DNA of 64,000 bases from Nocardioides dokdonensis FR1436 (GTDB lineage: Bacteria; Actinomycetota; Actinomycetes; Propionibacteriales; Nocardioidaceae): assembly GCF_001653335.1 (NCBI RefSeq), contig NZ_CP015079.1, positions 1,674,001 to 1,738,000 on the forward strand. The letters are read 5' to 3'. Below the pieces are notes generated by a model. That model ran no database searches, was not told the DNA's origin, and saw only the letters and a list, made by a program, of their open reading frames with translations. Shown piece by piece: positions 1-8,667 of this stretch. Within the stretch, counting starts at the first letter, position 1. Each line of letters opens with the position of its first letter. Position numbers and translations under genes: made by a program.

Positions 1-232
1 GCCCGGCGCCGCAGCACGCCGTCTCGGTGCGCGGTGTCGTCGTCGAGACGATCTACCTGGGCACCGGCCGTCGGGTCGTGGTCGACGCCGACGACGGGAT
101 CCGGCTGGTCGTCCTCGAGGCCGGCACCACCCCGACGACGTCGAGCGCGGCGACGAGGTCACGGCGTGGTGGCGACCGGAGGACGTCGTGCCGCTCGAGG
201 CGTCGGCCCGCCCCGCCGGCGCCCGGACCTGA
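1..232 (+). CDS. 3' end of polyamine-type ABC transporter ATPase (TOBE domain), frame broken
   Basis: Only the C-terminal TOBE domain is inside the window. Positions 27-128 read RGVVVETIYLGTGRRVVV and onward in one frame. The rest of the domain, ERGDEVTAWWRPEDVVPLE, is in the frame that ends at the TGA at 230-232. The switch falls at the C-run at 130-133, where one extra C would join both halves into a normal PotA/FbpC-like TOBE domain. This is either a sequencing indel or a real frameshift. The gene sits 65 bp upstream of the substrate-binding lipoprotein and would power that importer. The family assignment rests on the TOBE pattern and the neighbours, since the nucleotide-binding domain lies outside. 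Confidence 0.6.
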   Translation, partial: PGAAARRLGARCRRRDDLPGHRPSGRGRRRRRDPAGRPRGRHHPDDVERGDEVTAWWRPEDVVPLEASARPAGART

Positions 233-297
233 CCCCGCACCCCGATCACCAGCCCCGACCCCGGAGCCCCGCACCCACGAAGAAGGACGGACACGAG

Positions 298-1467
298 ATG
301 AAGCAGACCACCCGCCGGCGGCGCCTGAGCGCCCTGGCCATCGCAGGCCTGGCCTGCAGCGCGGCCCTGACCGCCTGCGGCAGCGACGACGAGACCAGCA
401 CCACGGCCGCCGACGAGCTCGGCGAGATGGAGGGCGAGGTCTCGATCCTGGCCTGGCCCGGCTACGTCGAGGACGGCAGCAACGACCCGGCCGTCGACTG
501 GGTCAGCTCGTTCGAGGAGGAGACGGGGTGCCAGGTGACCAGCAAGGTCTACGGCACCTCCGACGAGGCGTTCAACCTGACGAAGACCGGTGACTACGAC
601 GTCATCGCCGCGTCCGGGGACCTGACCCTGCGGATGATCGCGGCGGACCAGGCCGCCGAGGTCAACACCGACCTGGTGCCCAACTACGACCTGGTCTTCG
701 ACTTCCTCAAGGACCAGGAGTGGAACACCGTCGACGGCAAGAACTACGGCGTGCCGCACGGCTACGGCGCCAACCTGCTGATGTACAACGCCGACGTCGT
801 GGACGAGCCGACCTCGTGGTCGGTGGTGTTCGACGAGAGCGACCAGTACGCCGGCAAGGTCACCGCGTACGACTCCCCGATCTACATCGCGGACGCGGCC
901 ATGTACCTGATGGCCACCCAGCCCGACCTGGGCATCGAGAACCCCTACGCCCTCGACGAGGACCAGCTGGCCGCGGCGGTCGACCTCCTCAAGCAGCAGC
1001 GGGAGAACGTCGGCGAGTACTGGTCGGACTACCTCAAGGAGGTGTCGGCCTTCAAGACCGGCGACTCCGTGGTCGGCACCACCTGGCAGGTCATCGCCAA
1101 CACCATCGACAAGCCCAACATCAAGGTGACGCTCCCCGAGGAGGGCGTCACCGGCTGGAACGACACCTGGATGATCTCCTCGCAGTCGCAGAACGTGAAC
1201 TGCGCCTACGCCTGGCTCGACCACATCGAGGACCCGGAGATCAACGCGCAGGCCACCGAGTACTTCGGCGAGTCGCCCAACAGCCAGGAGGCCTGCGACT
1301 TCGCCAGCGAGGGGTTCTGCGAGACCTACCACGCCGGTGACCAGGAGTTCTCGGACCAGATCTGGTACTGGCGGACCCCGGTCGCGGAGTGCCTCGACGG
1401 GCGTACCGACGTGGAGTGCACCGACTACTCCGACTGGACCAAGGCCTGGACCGAGATCAAGGGCTGA
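298..1467 (+). CDS. ABC transporter substrate-binding lipoprotein, spermidine/putrescine type
   Basis: A 389-residue lipoprotein. An Arg-rich n-region (residues 4-9) and a hydrophobic core lead to the lipobox LTAC with Cys27. The mature part resembles PotD-type solute-binding proteins (SILAWPGYVEDGS early, GVPHGYGANLLMYN in the middle), which bind polyamines or related cations outside the membrane. Six further Cys residues in the mature chain suggest disulfides in an exported protein. The ATG at 298 is preceded by GAAGGACGG. The two permeases follow directly, so it belongs to one importer operon. The exact ligand cannot be told; the downstream aldehyde dehydrogenase makes an amine or amino-acid-derived substrate plausible. 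Confidence 0.85.
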   Translation: MKQTTRRRRLSALAIAGLACSAALTACGSDDETSTTAADELGEMEGEVSILAWPGYVEDGSNDPAVDWVSSFEEETGCQVTSKVYGTSDEAFNLTKTGDYDVIAASGDLTLRMIAADQAAEVNTDLVPNYDLVFDFLKDQEWNTVDGKNYGVPHGYGANLLMYNADVVDEPTSWSVVFDESDQYAGKVTAYDSPIYIADAAMYLMATQPDLGIENPYALDEDQLAAAVDLLKQQRENVGEYWSDYLKEVSAFKTGDSVVGTTWQVIANTIDKPNIKVTLPEEGVTGWNDTWMISSQSQNVNCAYAWLDHIEDPEINAQATEYFGESPNSQEACDFASEGFCETYHAGDQEFSDQIWYWRTPVAECLDGRTDVECTDYSDWTKAWTEIKG

Positions 1468-1473
1468 TCCTCC

Positions 1474-2382
1474 TTGGCCGCCCCCGACCCCACCGCGGTA
1501 GCCGCTCCACGCAGAGCGGCCACCGCCCGGGTCTCCTCCTTCCTGGCCACCCACGGCTGGGCGCGCCTGGTGCTCTTCCTGACCGCGCCCCTGGCCTGGC
1601 TGGTGCTGGTCTACGTCGTGGCCCTGGCGCTGCTGCTCGTCGCAGCGCTGTGGTCGGTCGACTCGTTCACCGGGGAGGTCGACCGGTCGCTGACGCTGGA
1701 CAACTTCCGCGAGCTGGTCACCGAGCCGCTCTACCGCACCGTCACCCTGCGCACCCTGGGGGTGGCCGGCCTGGTGACGGTCATCGACGTGGCCGTGGCG
1801 CTGCCGATCGCCTTCTACATGGGCAAGGTGGCCACCCCACGGGTACGCCGCGCGCTGGTGGTCGCGGTGCTCACCCCGCTCTGGGCCAGCTACCTGGTCA
1901 AGGCCTTCGCGTGGCGCTCGCTGCTCTCGGACGCCGGCCTGGTCGACTGGGCGGCGGGTCTGGTCGGGATGGACGGCCCGGGGTACGGGCTCACCGCGGT
2001 CGTCCTGGCACAGGCCTACATCTGGTTGCCCTACGTGATCCTGCCCATCTACGCCGGGGTCGAGCGGGTCCCCGACTCGCTGCTCGAGGCGTCGGGCGAC
2101 CTGGGCGCCCCCGCCTGGACCACGCTGCGGATGATCGTGATGCCGCTGCTGCTGCCCTCGATCCTCGCCGGGACCATCTTCAGCTTCTCGCTGACCCTGG
2201 GGGACTACATCACCGTGAACATCGTCGGCGGGGCCAACCAGATGCTCGGCAACCTGGTCTTCGTCAACGTCGGCGCCGCCAACAACCTGCCGCTCGCGGC
2301 GACGATCGCCCTGATCCCCATCGTCATCATGCTCGGCTACCTGGCCGCGGTGCGCCGCACCGGCGCCCTGGACAACCTGTGA
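1474..2382 (+). CDS. ABC transporter permease, PotB type
   Basis: A 302-residue integral membrane protein with about six hydrophobic segments, the first near residues 29-57. The cytoplasmic EAA loop (EASGDLGAPAWTTLRMIV, about residues 208-225) docks the ATPase. It is typical of the inner-membrane subunit of polyamine/2-aminoethylphosphonate-type importers. The TTG start at 1474 lies 6 bp after the binding-protein stop and lacks a strong Shine-Dalgarno, so translation is probably coupled. It pairs with the second permease 40 bp downstream. Confidence 0.82.
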   Translation: MAAPDPTAVAAPRRAATARVSSFLATHGWARLVLFLTAPLAWLVLVYVVALALLLVAALWSVDSFTGEVDRSLTLDNFRELVTEPLYRTVTLRTLGVAGLVTVIDVAVALPIAFYMGKVATPRVRRALVVAVLTPLWASYLVKAFAWRSLLSDAGLVDWAAGLVGMDGPGYGLTAVVLAQAYIWLPYVILPIYAGVERVPDSLLEASGDLGAPAWTTLRMIVMPLLLPSILAGTIFSFSLTLGDYITVNIVGGANQMLGNLVFVNVGAANNLPLAATIALIPIVIMLGYLAAVRRTGALDNL

Positions 2383-2422
2383 GCGCCACCGGCACGACGC
2401 TCCCGCGCCACGGAGGTGTCCT

Positions 2423-3223
2423 GTGTCCCTGAGCCCGCTCGCCCGCCGGCTGCTGGCCGGCGTCACCGTCCTGGTGCTGCTCTTCATGTACGCACCGCTC
2501 GCCGTCGTGGTGGTCAACTCCTTCAACCAGGACGCCTCGATGACCTGGCCGCCGTCGGGGTTCACCACCGAGTGGTGGCAGCGGGCCTTCTACAGCCAGG
2601 GCGCCCGGGACGCGGTCTGGACGAGCGTGCAGGTCGCCCTGGCCTCGACCGCGGTCGCCCTCCTGCTGGGGACCCTGGCCGCGTTCGCCCTGCAACGCTT
2701 CGACTTCTTCGGCAAGCACAGCGTCAACCTGCTCGTGATCCTGCCCATCGCCCTGCCCGGCGTGGTCACCGGCATCGCGCTCAACAACGCCTTCCGGGGC
2801 GTGCTGGGCGTGCAGCTGTCCGTGCTCACCGTGGTCGTCGCCCACGCCACCTTCTGCATCGTGACGGTCTTCAACAACGTCGTGGCCCGGCTCCGCCGGA
2901 TCGGCGGCAGCCTCGAGGAGGCCTCGAGCGACCTGGGGGCCGGACCGTGGACGACGTTCCGCCTGGTCACGCTCCCGCAGCTGCGCTCCGCCCTCCTCGC
3001 CGGCGGGCTGCTCGCCTTCGCGCTCAGCTTCGACGAGATCATCGTGACCACGTTCACGGCCGGCGCCGGCACCACGACCCTGCCCATCTGGATCCTCAAC
3101 AACCTGTTCCGTCCCAACCAGGCCCCGGTCGTCGCCGTGGTCGCCGTGGTCCTGATCGTGCTCTCCGTGGTGCCGATCTGGATCGCTCAGCGTCTCTCCG
3201 GCGACACCGATGCCGTCCGCTGA
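2423..3223 (+). CDS. ABC transporter permease, PotC type
   Basis: A 266-residue second membrane subunit of the same importer. It shows five to six hydrophobic helices and an EAA loop (EEASSDLGAGPWTTFRLVT, about residues 165-183). The FMYAPLAVVVVNSFNQ segment near the N-terminus is characteristic of PotC-like permeases. A GGAGG at 2412-2416 precedes the GTG start at 2423. With the ATPase fragment, lipoprotein and first permease it completes a four-component importer. Confidence 0.83.
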   Translation: MSLSPLARRLLAGVTVLVLLFMYAPLAVVVVNSFNQDASMTWPPSGFTTEWWQRAFYSQGARDAVWTSVQVALASTAVALLLGTLAAFALQRFDFFGKHSVNLLVILPIALPGVVTGIALNNAFRGVLGVQLSVLTVVVAHATFCIVTVFNNVVARLRRIGGSLEEASSDLGAGPWTTFRLVTLPQLRSALLAGGLLAFALSFDEIIVTTFTAGAGTTTLPIWILNNLFRPNQAPVVAVVAVVLIVLSVVPIWIAQRLSGDTDAVR

Positions 3224-3238
3224 CCCCAGGAGATGACC

Positions 3239-4579
3239 ATGACCACGTACGCCGTCACCGACCCCGCCACCGGAGAGCAGATCCGGACCTTCCCCACCCA
3301 CACCGACGACGAGGTCCAGGACGCCGTCGGCCGGGCGGACACCGCGTTCCGCACCTGGTCGCGGTCGGTGTCGGTGCCGGAACGGGCAGCGCTGGTCGCG
3401 AAGGTCGCGCAGCTGCACCGCGACCGACGCGAGGACCTGGCCGAGACGATGGTGCGGGAGATGGGCAAGCCCCGGGAGGAGGCGCTCGGGGAGGTCGACT
3501 TCAGCGCCGACATCTACGACTACTACGCCCAGAACGCCGCCGACTTCCTCGCCGACGAGCCGGTCGCGCTGCTCGGCGGGGACGGGACGGCCGTGGTGAA
3601 GAAGCGCCCCCTGGGGGTGCTGCTCGGGATCATGCCGTGGAACTTCCCGGCCTACCAGGTGGCCCGGTTCGCGGGACCGAACCTCGCGGCCGGCAACACG
3701 ATCGTGCTCAAGCACGCCCCCCAGTGCCCGGAGTCCGCTGCCGCGCTGGAGCAGCTGTTCGCGGACGCCGGCTTCCCCCCCGGCGCCTACGTCAACATCT
3801 ACGCCAGCAACGAGCAGGTCGAGGCCGTGATCGCGGACCCGCGCGTCCAGGGCGTCTCGCTCACCGGCTCCGAGCGGGCGGGCGCGGCGGTGGCCGAGAT
3901 CGCCGGCCGGCACCTGAAGAAGGTGGTCCTCGAGCTCGGCGGCTCCGACCCCTTCATCGTCCTGTCCACCGACGACCTGGACGCCACCGTCGCCGCCGCG
4001 GTCGCCGCGCGGCTCGACAACACCGGCCAGGCCTGCAACGCGGGGAAGCGGATCATCGTGCACGCCAGCCTGTACGACGACTTCGTCGAGCGCTTCACCG
4101 AGCGGATGCTGGCCACGCCGGCGGCGCCGCTGTCCTCCCTCGCGGCGGCCGAGCGGCTGGAGGCGCAGGTCTCCGGCGCGGTGGCCGACGGGGCGTCCCT
4201 GGCGGCGAGCGGGGAACGCCGCGGTGCGTGGTACGCGCCGGGCGTGCTGAGCGGGGTCCGACCCGACCACGCGGCGTACCACGAGGAGCTCTTCGGGCCG
4301 GTCGCGATGGTCCTCAAGGCCCAGGACGAGGCCGAGGCGATCGAGATCGCCAACGACACGCCCTACGGTCTGGGGTCCTACGTGTTCACCACGGACCCGG
4401 AGCAGGCGCAGCGGGTCGCCGAGCTCATCGACGCCGGCATGGTCTTCATCAACGGCGTCGGTGCCGAGGGGGCCGAGCTGCCGTTCGGCGGGATCAAGCG
4501 GTCCGGGTTCGGCCGCGAGCTCGGCCGGTTCGGCATCGAGGAGTTCGTGAACCGCAAGCTGGTGCGCACGGTCGCCTGA
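3239..4579 (+). CDS. NAD(P)-dependent aldehyde dehydrogenase, succinate-semialdehyde type
   Basis: A 446-residue aldehyde dehydrogenase. General-base Glu232 lies in LELGGSDPF and catalytic Cys266 in NTGQACNAGKR, 34 residues apart as usual for the superfamily. The PWNFP segment (IMPWNFPAYQ) contributes to cofactor binding. The length and the NTGQxC context are closest to short GabD1/SSADH-like enzymes, which oxidise succinate semialdehyde or similar omega-aldehydes. I chose the second ATG (3239), because AGGAG at 3228-3232 abuts the first ATG at 3233 but is correctly spaced from 3239. It lies 15 bp after the PotC-type permease, so it is probably in the same operon and oxidises the aldehyde made from the imported amine. 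The substrate is inferred. Confidence 0.83.
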   Translation: MTTYAVTDPATGEQIRTFPTHTDDEVQDAVGRADTAFRTWSRSVSVPERAALVAKVAQLHRDRREDLAETMVREMGKPREEALGEVDFSADIYDYYAQNAADFLADEPVALLGGDGTAVVKKRPLGVLLGIMPWNFPAYQVARFAGPNLAAGNTIVLKHAPQCPESAAALEQLFADAGFPPGAYVNIYASNEQVEAVIADPRVQGVSLTGSERAGAAVAEIAGRHLKKVVLELGGSDPFIVLSTDDLDATVAAAVAARLDNTGQACNAGKRIIVHASLYDDFVERFTERMLATPAAPLSSLAAAERLEAQVSGAVADGASLAASGERRGAWYAPGVLSGVRPDHAAYHEELFGPVAMVLKAQDEAEAIEIANDTPYGLGSYVFTTDPEQAQRVAELIDAGMVFINGVGAEGAELPFGGIKRSGFGRELGRFGIEEFVNRKLVRTVA

Positions 4580-4615
4580 CGGGATCGGTCCCAGGGCTCG
4601 GTCCCAGGGCTCGGT

Positions 4616-4635
4616 CCCGGGGCGCTGTCCCCGGG
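4616..4635 (+). terminator. Hairpin downstream of the aldehyde dehydrogenase
   Basis: CCCGGGG at 4616-4622 and CCCCGGG at 4629-4635 form a 7-bp GC stem with a 6-nt loop, 36 bp after the stop. There is no U-run, as is common in high-G+C actinobacteria. Just upstream a short direct repeat (GGTCCCAGGGCTC, two and a half copies, 4587-4618) also occurs. Confidence 0.4.
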
Positions 4636-4690
4636 CCTTGCCCCGACTTCCTAGAGTGGCGACTCCTGCTCCCCACCCTCTCGAGGCCCC

Positions 4691-5629
4691 ATGCGCCGCG
4701 TCTTCGCCGCCCTGTCCGTCACCGCCGTGCTCTCCCTGACCGCCTGCGGGGGGTCCGGCGGCGACGACGAGGCCGCTGCGCCCGCCGACGCGATCGCCGG
4801 GGTGAGCGTCACCGGCGACTTCGGGGAGTCGCCCGAGATCGACGTCACCGACCTCGAGGTCGACGAGGCCGTCGACGCCGTGGTGATCGAGGGCGACGGC
4901 GCCGAGGTGACGGACGACAGCACGCTGCGCTACCGCTTCCGGATCGTCTACGCGAGCGACGGGGAGGAGGTGTCGAGCAACTACACCGCCGACAGCCCCA
5001 CGCCCCTGGAGGTCGCGGCCCAGCCCGCCGTGCTGGTCGACGCCCTCGTCGGCACCACCCTCGGCAGCCGCGTCGTGCTCGCCCTCTCCGTGGACGACCT
5101 GCTCAGCGACGAGGAGGCGGAGCAGGTGGGGCTGCGCACGGACGACGACCTGGTGATGGTGCTGGACCTCGTCTCGGAGGTGGCGCCCCCGCTGGAGGGC
5201 CCGGACGGTGAGGCCGTCTCCCCGCCGGCCGACGCCCCGAACGTCGTCGAGGACGACGGGGTCGTCACCGGCATCGGGTTCGACTCGGCGCCGAAGAAGG
5301 CGTCCGGGGAGCTTGAGGTGACCACCCTGGTCGAGGGCTCCGGCGAGCCGGTCGCCGAGGGCGACAGCGTGACCGTGGACTACCTCGGCGTCGTCTACGG
5401 CGGCGACGAGCCCTTCGACGAGTCCTACTCCCGCGAGCCGGCCACCTTCACGCTGGCCAAGGGCAGCCTCATCGACGGCTGGGTCGAGGGGCTCGACGGG
5501 GTCACGGTCGGGAGCCGGGTGCTGCTCGAGATCCCCGCCGAGCAGGGGTACGGCGCGCAGGGGTCGGGCAACATCCCCGGCGGCGCGACCCTGGTGTTCG
5601 TGATCGACGTCCTGGCCGCGGGCGCCTAG
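4691..5629 (+). CDS. FKBP-type peptidyl-prolyl cis-trans isomerase lipoprotein
   Basis: A 312-residue lipoprotein with lipobox LTAC (Cys19). The C-terminal FKBP domain (about residues 220-310) carries VTVDYLGVVYGGDEPFD, a Trp in SLIDGWVEGLDG, and VGSRVLLEIPAEQGYG, the binding-pocket pattern of active FKBPs. The N-terminal half (about 75-160) resembles a second, degenerate FKBP fold without pocket residues. It should fold exported proteins at the outer face of the membrane. No clear ribosome-binding site is seen, and the gene looks monocistronic. Confidence 0.87.
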   Translation: MRRVFAALSVTAVLSLTACGGSGGDDEAAAPADAIAGVSVTGDFGESPEIDVTDLEVDEAVDAVVIEGDGAEVTDDSTLRYRFRIVYASDGEEVSSNYTADSPTPLEVAAQPAVLVDALVGTTLGSRVVLALSVDDLLSDEEAEQVGLRTDDDLVMVLDLVSEVAPPLEGPDGEAVSPPADAPNVVEDDGVVTGIGFDSAPKKASGELEVTTLVEGSGEPVAEGDSVTVDYLGVVYGGDEPFDESYSREPATFTLAKGSLIDGWVEGLDGVTVGSRVLLEIPAEQGYGAQGSGNIPGGATLVFVIDVLAAGA

Positions 5630-5641
5630 GCCGAGGGGGGC

Positions 5642-6076
5642 TCAGTCGCCCCGCTTGAGCACCGCGAAGGAGCCGAGCGAGATCTGCAGGTCGAACCACC
5701 GGCGCCGCAACCGCCAGGCGCCTTCGACCAGCACCCAGGTGTCGTCGTACTCACCGAGGCACTCGAAGAACTGTCCCTCCTGGGACCCGGCGCCGACGTG
5801 GTGCACCCGCGCGTAGGCGCGCACCCGGGCCTCGAGGCCGTCGCTGCCGAGCGCGACGCGGTGGTTGCCGAGCAGGTGCTGGGTGGGACCGACGCCGTCG
5901 AGGTGGTCGCGGACCTGCTCCACGACCCGCGCGGCTCCGGTGACGCCGTACCCCTCGCAGTCGGGGGTCAGTGCGGCCTCGAGGGCGGCCCAGTCCTTGC
6001 GGTCCAGGGTCGAGGCGAGCTCGGCCATCGCCTCGACGACCTGCTCGCGCGCCGAGGGGGGCCGGTGGGTGCTCAC
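5642..6076 (-). CDS. SnoaL-like / NTF2-fold protein
   Basis: A 144-residue protein starting at a GTG. The pattern (helical N-terminus AMAELASTLDRKDW, then LTPDCEG, later VEGAWRLRRRWFDLQISLG) matches the cone-shaped NTF2-like fold of SnoaL/ketosteroid-isomerase relatives. These bind or isomerise small hydrophobic ligands, often in aromatic or steroid pathways. No ligand can be named. It lies 20 bp downstream of a flavin reductase-like gene on the same strand, so the two are probably cotranscribed. Confidence 0.7.
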   Translation of the reverse strand: MSTHRPPSAREQVVEAMAELASTLDRKDWAALEAALTPDCEGYGVTGAARVVEQVRDHLDGVGPTQHLLGNHRVALGSDGLEARVRAYARVHHVGAGSQEGQFFECLGEYDDTWVLVEGAWRLRRRWFDLQISLGSFAVLKRGD

Positions 6077-6096
6077 CGCCCGGACTGTAGCCGCGC

Positions 6097-6720
6097 TCAG
6101 GCGCTGGGGCGCGCCATCCGCACCATCGTGTCGGCCACGAAGTACTCGTCGGCGTAGCCGGCGCGCATCACCGGTTGGGCGACGCGGGTGTCGAAGCGGC
6201 CGTCGCCGGTGATCAGCGCCGGGTCGACGTGCACGCCCACGACCTCGCCGACGACCAGCCACTGGTCGACCTCGACGCCGTGCCGGTCGCGGAGGCGCGT
6301 CGAGTGCACCACCGCGCACTCCAGCGAGGCCGGGCTGTCGGCCACCCGAGGCGCGCCGATCATGCGGCCCGGCAGCAGCTCGAGGCCGGCCACCTCGGCC
6401 TCGTTCTCGCCCCGTGCCAGGGGGCGGGAGGTGGTGTTCATCTGCTCGGCCAGCGCCAGGGTGGCCAGGTTCCAGCAGAACTCGCCGGACTCCAGCGCCA
6501 GGCTCGCGGTGTCCTTCATCCCGGTGCTGGAGAACATCACCATCGGCGGCCGGTCGCCGACCGCGTTGAAGAAGCTGTACGGCGCCAGGTTCGTCGTGCC
6601 GTCCGCGGTGCGGGTGCTGATCCAGCCGATCGGCCGTGGGGCGACGATCGCCTTGAACGGGTCATGGGGGAACAGCGTGCGGTCGCGGTCGGCCGGCTCG
6701 TAGAACACCATGCGGTCCAT
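6097..6720 (-). CDS. Flavin reductase-like domain protein
   Basis: A 207-residue flavin reductase-like protein. The FMN-binding split-barrel pattern is clear: RPIGWISTRTADGTTNLAPY near residues 30-50, SFFNAVGDRPPMVMFSS, then KDTASLALESGEFCWNL. Such proteins bind FMN and either reduce it for a partner monooxygenase or act as small oxidoreductases. ATG starts exist at 6720 and 6711, neither with a strong ribosome-binding site; the longer is given. The SnoaL-like gene follows after 20 bp. Confidence 0.8.
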   Translation of the reverse strand: MDRMVFYEPADRDRTLFPHDPFKAIVAPRPIGWISTRTADGTTNLAPYSFFNAVGDRPPMVMFSSTGMKDTASLALESGEFCWNLATLALAEQMNTTSRPLARGENEAEVAGLELLPGRMIGAPRVADSPASLECAVVHSTRLRDRHGVEVDQWLVVGEVVGVHVDPALITGDGRFDTRVAQPVMRAGYADEYFVADTMVRMARPSA

Positions 6721-6795
6721 TGCACCAGCAGGGCCCCGGCTCACCGCCCGGGTGGTCGCGGCCGGCTGGGGGTGCTGCCTGCCAGGCTGTACGTC

Positions 6796-7356
6796 GTGGA
6801 CGTGAGATGGCTGCCCGCGGCCGGGGTCGTGGCGGTGCTGCTGAGCTCCTGCGTGAGTGGTGGGAGCGTCGGCGCCGGGTCGGTGGTGCAGGTCCAGGAG
6901 CCCGCAGCCGCTGCGCCCGCACCCGGCCCGTCGGGCCGCGAGACCGGAGAGGTGGTGCGCATCGTCGACGGTGACACGCTCTACCTGCGCGGCGACGGCG
7001 ACCTGCTCGACCCGTCCGGCACAGCGGTGCGGCTGCTCCAGGTCGACACCCCCGAGACCGTCGCGCCCGGCATGCCGGTGGAGTGCTGGGGTCCGGAGGC
7101 CTCCGCCGCGCTGGCCGAGCTGGCGCCGCCGGGGTCGACGGTCACCGTCGAGGCCGACCGCGAGCTGCTGGACCGCTACGGCCGCACGCTCCTCTATGTC
7201 TACGACGCGGACGGCGCCATGGTGAACCTCGAGCTGGTCCGCGCCGGGCACGGCACCGCGGTGCTCTACCCGCCCAACGACCGCCACATCGAGCGGATGC
7301 GCGCCGCCGAGGAGTCCGCCCGCGACGCCGGGCGCGGTCTCTGGTCGGCCTGCTGA
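6796..7356 (+). CDS. Thermonuclease (SNase-like) lipoprotein
   Basis: About 186 residues. A short signal ends in LLSSC (lipobox), a low-complexity Ala/Pro linker follows, and then an SNase domain from about residue 50. The calcium and catalytic elements are visible: VVRIVDGDTLYLRG, VRLLQVDTPET, ECWGPEA and DRYGRTLLYVYDADG, matching the Arg/Glu/Arg catalytic set of staphylococcal nuclease. It is predicted to be tethered outside the cell and to degrade nucleic acids. GTG codons at 6796 and 6802 are both possible starts. It diverges from the flavin reductase-like gene with about 75 bp between. Confidence 0.8.
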   Translation: MDVRWLPAAGVVAVLLSSCVSGGSVGAGSVVQVQEPAAAAPAPGPSGRETGEVVRIVDGDTLYLRGDGDLLDPSGTAVRLLQVDTPETVAPGMPVECWGPEASAALAELAPPGSTVTVEADRELLDRYGRTLLYVYDADGAMVNLELVRAGHGTAVLYPPNDRHIERMRAAEESARDAGRGLWSAC

Positions 7357-7551
7357 CCCAAGCAGCCCCGGCCCCCGCCCTCGGACCGAGTCGGGCCTCG
7401 ACGGGTGGCGGCAGGTCATGGGGGGCAGACTCACCTTCGTGAGTGACCTCCTCTGGCCCGGTGACGAGCGCGCCGGCGCCACCGACGCCCCCGCCGAAGA
7501 GACCCTGGCCCAACCGCGCTGCGCCGAGGGCCCCGCCACCGGAAGGACCCC

Positions 7552-8655
7552 ATGAAGTCCCGCGCCCCCGTCACCGCCGTCCGCCTGGGCGGGCGCCCCG
7601 AGCTGCCGCTGCTGGTGCTCGGCCCCGCGCTCGGTACCACCGCGCAGACCCTGTGGACCGAGGCCGCCCAGCACCTCACCGAGCACTTCCAGGTGGTCGC
7701 GTGGGACCTGCCCGGGCACGGCACGAACCGCTCGCCGGTCGAGAACCCCTTCACCATGTCCGAGCTCGCCGCCGGCGTCCTCGACGTCGTAGGCACGATC
7801 GGCACCGCCCTGCAGGCGCCGACGTTCCACTACGCCGGCGACTCGGTCGGCGGTGCCGTCGGCCTCCAGCTGCTCCTCGACGCGCCCGACCGGGTGGAGT
7901 CCGCGACCCTGCTCTGCACCGGTGCCGCGATCGGCACCCCCGAGTCGTGGGCCGAGCGGATCGAGACGGTCCGGGCCTCCGGCACCGCCTCGCTCGTCGC
8001 GGCCTCGGCGTCGCGCTGGTTCGGCCAGGGCTTCCTCGACCGCGCCCCCGAGGCCGGCTCGGCGCTGCTGCACGCCCTCAGCGAGGCCGACGACGAGGGG
8101 TACGCCGCCGTGTGCGCCGCGCTGGCCCGCTTCGACGTGCGCTCCCGGCTAGGCCGGATCACCACCCCGGTGCTGGCCGTGGCCGGCTCCGAGGACGCCG
8201 CCACCCCGCCCGCGTCGCTGCGCGAGATCGCGGACGGGGTGCAGGACGGGCGGCTCGTGGTGCTCGACGGCGTCGCGCACCTCGCCCCCGCCGAGTCGCC
8301 CTTGGACGTCGCACGGCTGGTGCGCGAGCATGCTCTCGGGCCGGACCCCGAGCCAGCTGCCGGGATCGGTGACGGCGCCTTCGGCGATCTCGTCACCGTG
8401 CTGGGCGTGGACGGCATCTGGTCGCGACCCGGCCTCGATCGGCGGGACCGGACGCTCGTCGCCCTCACCGCGCTGGTGGCCGGAGGGCACGACCAGGACC
8501 TCGCCGACCACGTGCGCGAGGCACGCCGGCAGGGTCTGGGCCGCGACGAGATCGAGGAGCTGCTCGTCCACGCGGCGGTGTACTGCGGCCTCCCGCGCGC
8601 GAGCGCGGCGCTGCGCGTGGTCAGGTCGGCGTTGGCCGACGACGCGGAGGGCTGA
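7552..8655 (+). CDS. pcaL: Fused 3-oxoadipate enol-lactonase / 4-carboxymuconolactone decarboxylase
   Basis: A 367-residue two-domain protein. Residues 1-260 form an alpha/beta hydrolase with nucleophile Ser98 in GDSVGG and His243 in GVAHLAP, the PcaD enol-lactonase layout. From about 268 a carboxymuconolactone decarboxylase-like domain follows (LDRRDRTLVALTALVAGGHDQDL, then ELLVHAAVYCGLPRA). The fusion is the actinobacterial PcaL of the protocatechuate branch of the beta-ketoadipate pathway. No other pca gene is in the window, so it stands apart from its pathway. The ATG at 7552 follows GGAAGGACCCC. Confidence 0.8.
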   Translation: MKSRAPVTAVRLGGRPELPLLVLGPALGTTAQTLWTEAAQHLTEHFQVVAWDLPGHGTNRSPVENPFTMSELAAGVLDVVGTIGTALQAPTFHYAGDSVGGAVGLQLLLDAPDRVESATLLCTGAAIGTPESWAERIETVRASGTASLVAASASRWFGQGFLDRAPEAGSALLHALSEADDEGYAAVCAALARFDVRSRLGRITTPVLAVAGSEDAATPPASLREIADGVQDGRLVVLDGVAHLAPAESPLDVARLVREHALGPDPEPAAGIGDGAFGDLVTVLGVDGIWSRPGLDRRDRTLVALTALVAGGHDQDLADHVREARRQGLGRDEIEELLVHAAVYCGLPRASAALRVVRSALADDAEG

Positions 8656-8667
8656 GCCGGGGCGGGC

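Noticed and set aside
7429..7444. Operator ACTCAC-CTTC-GTGAGT before the fused pcaL gene
   Set aside because: Only 6-bp arms and no adjacent regulator; too short to stand out in this sequence.
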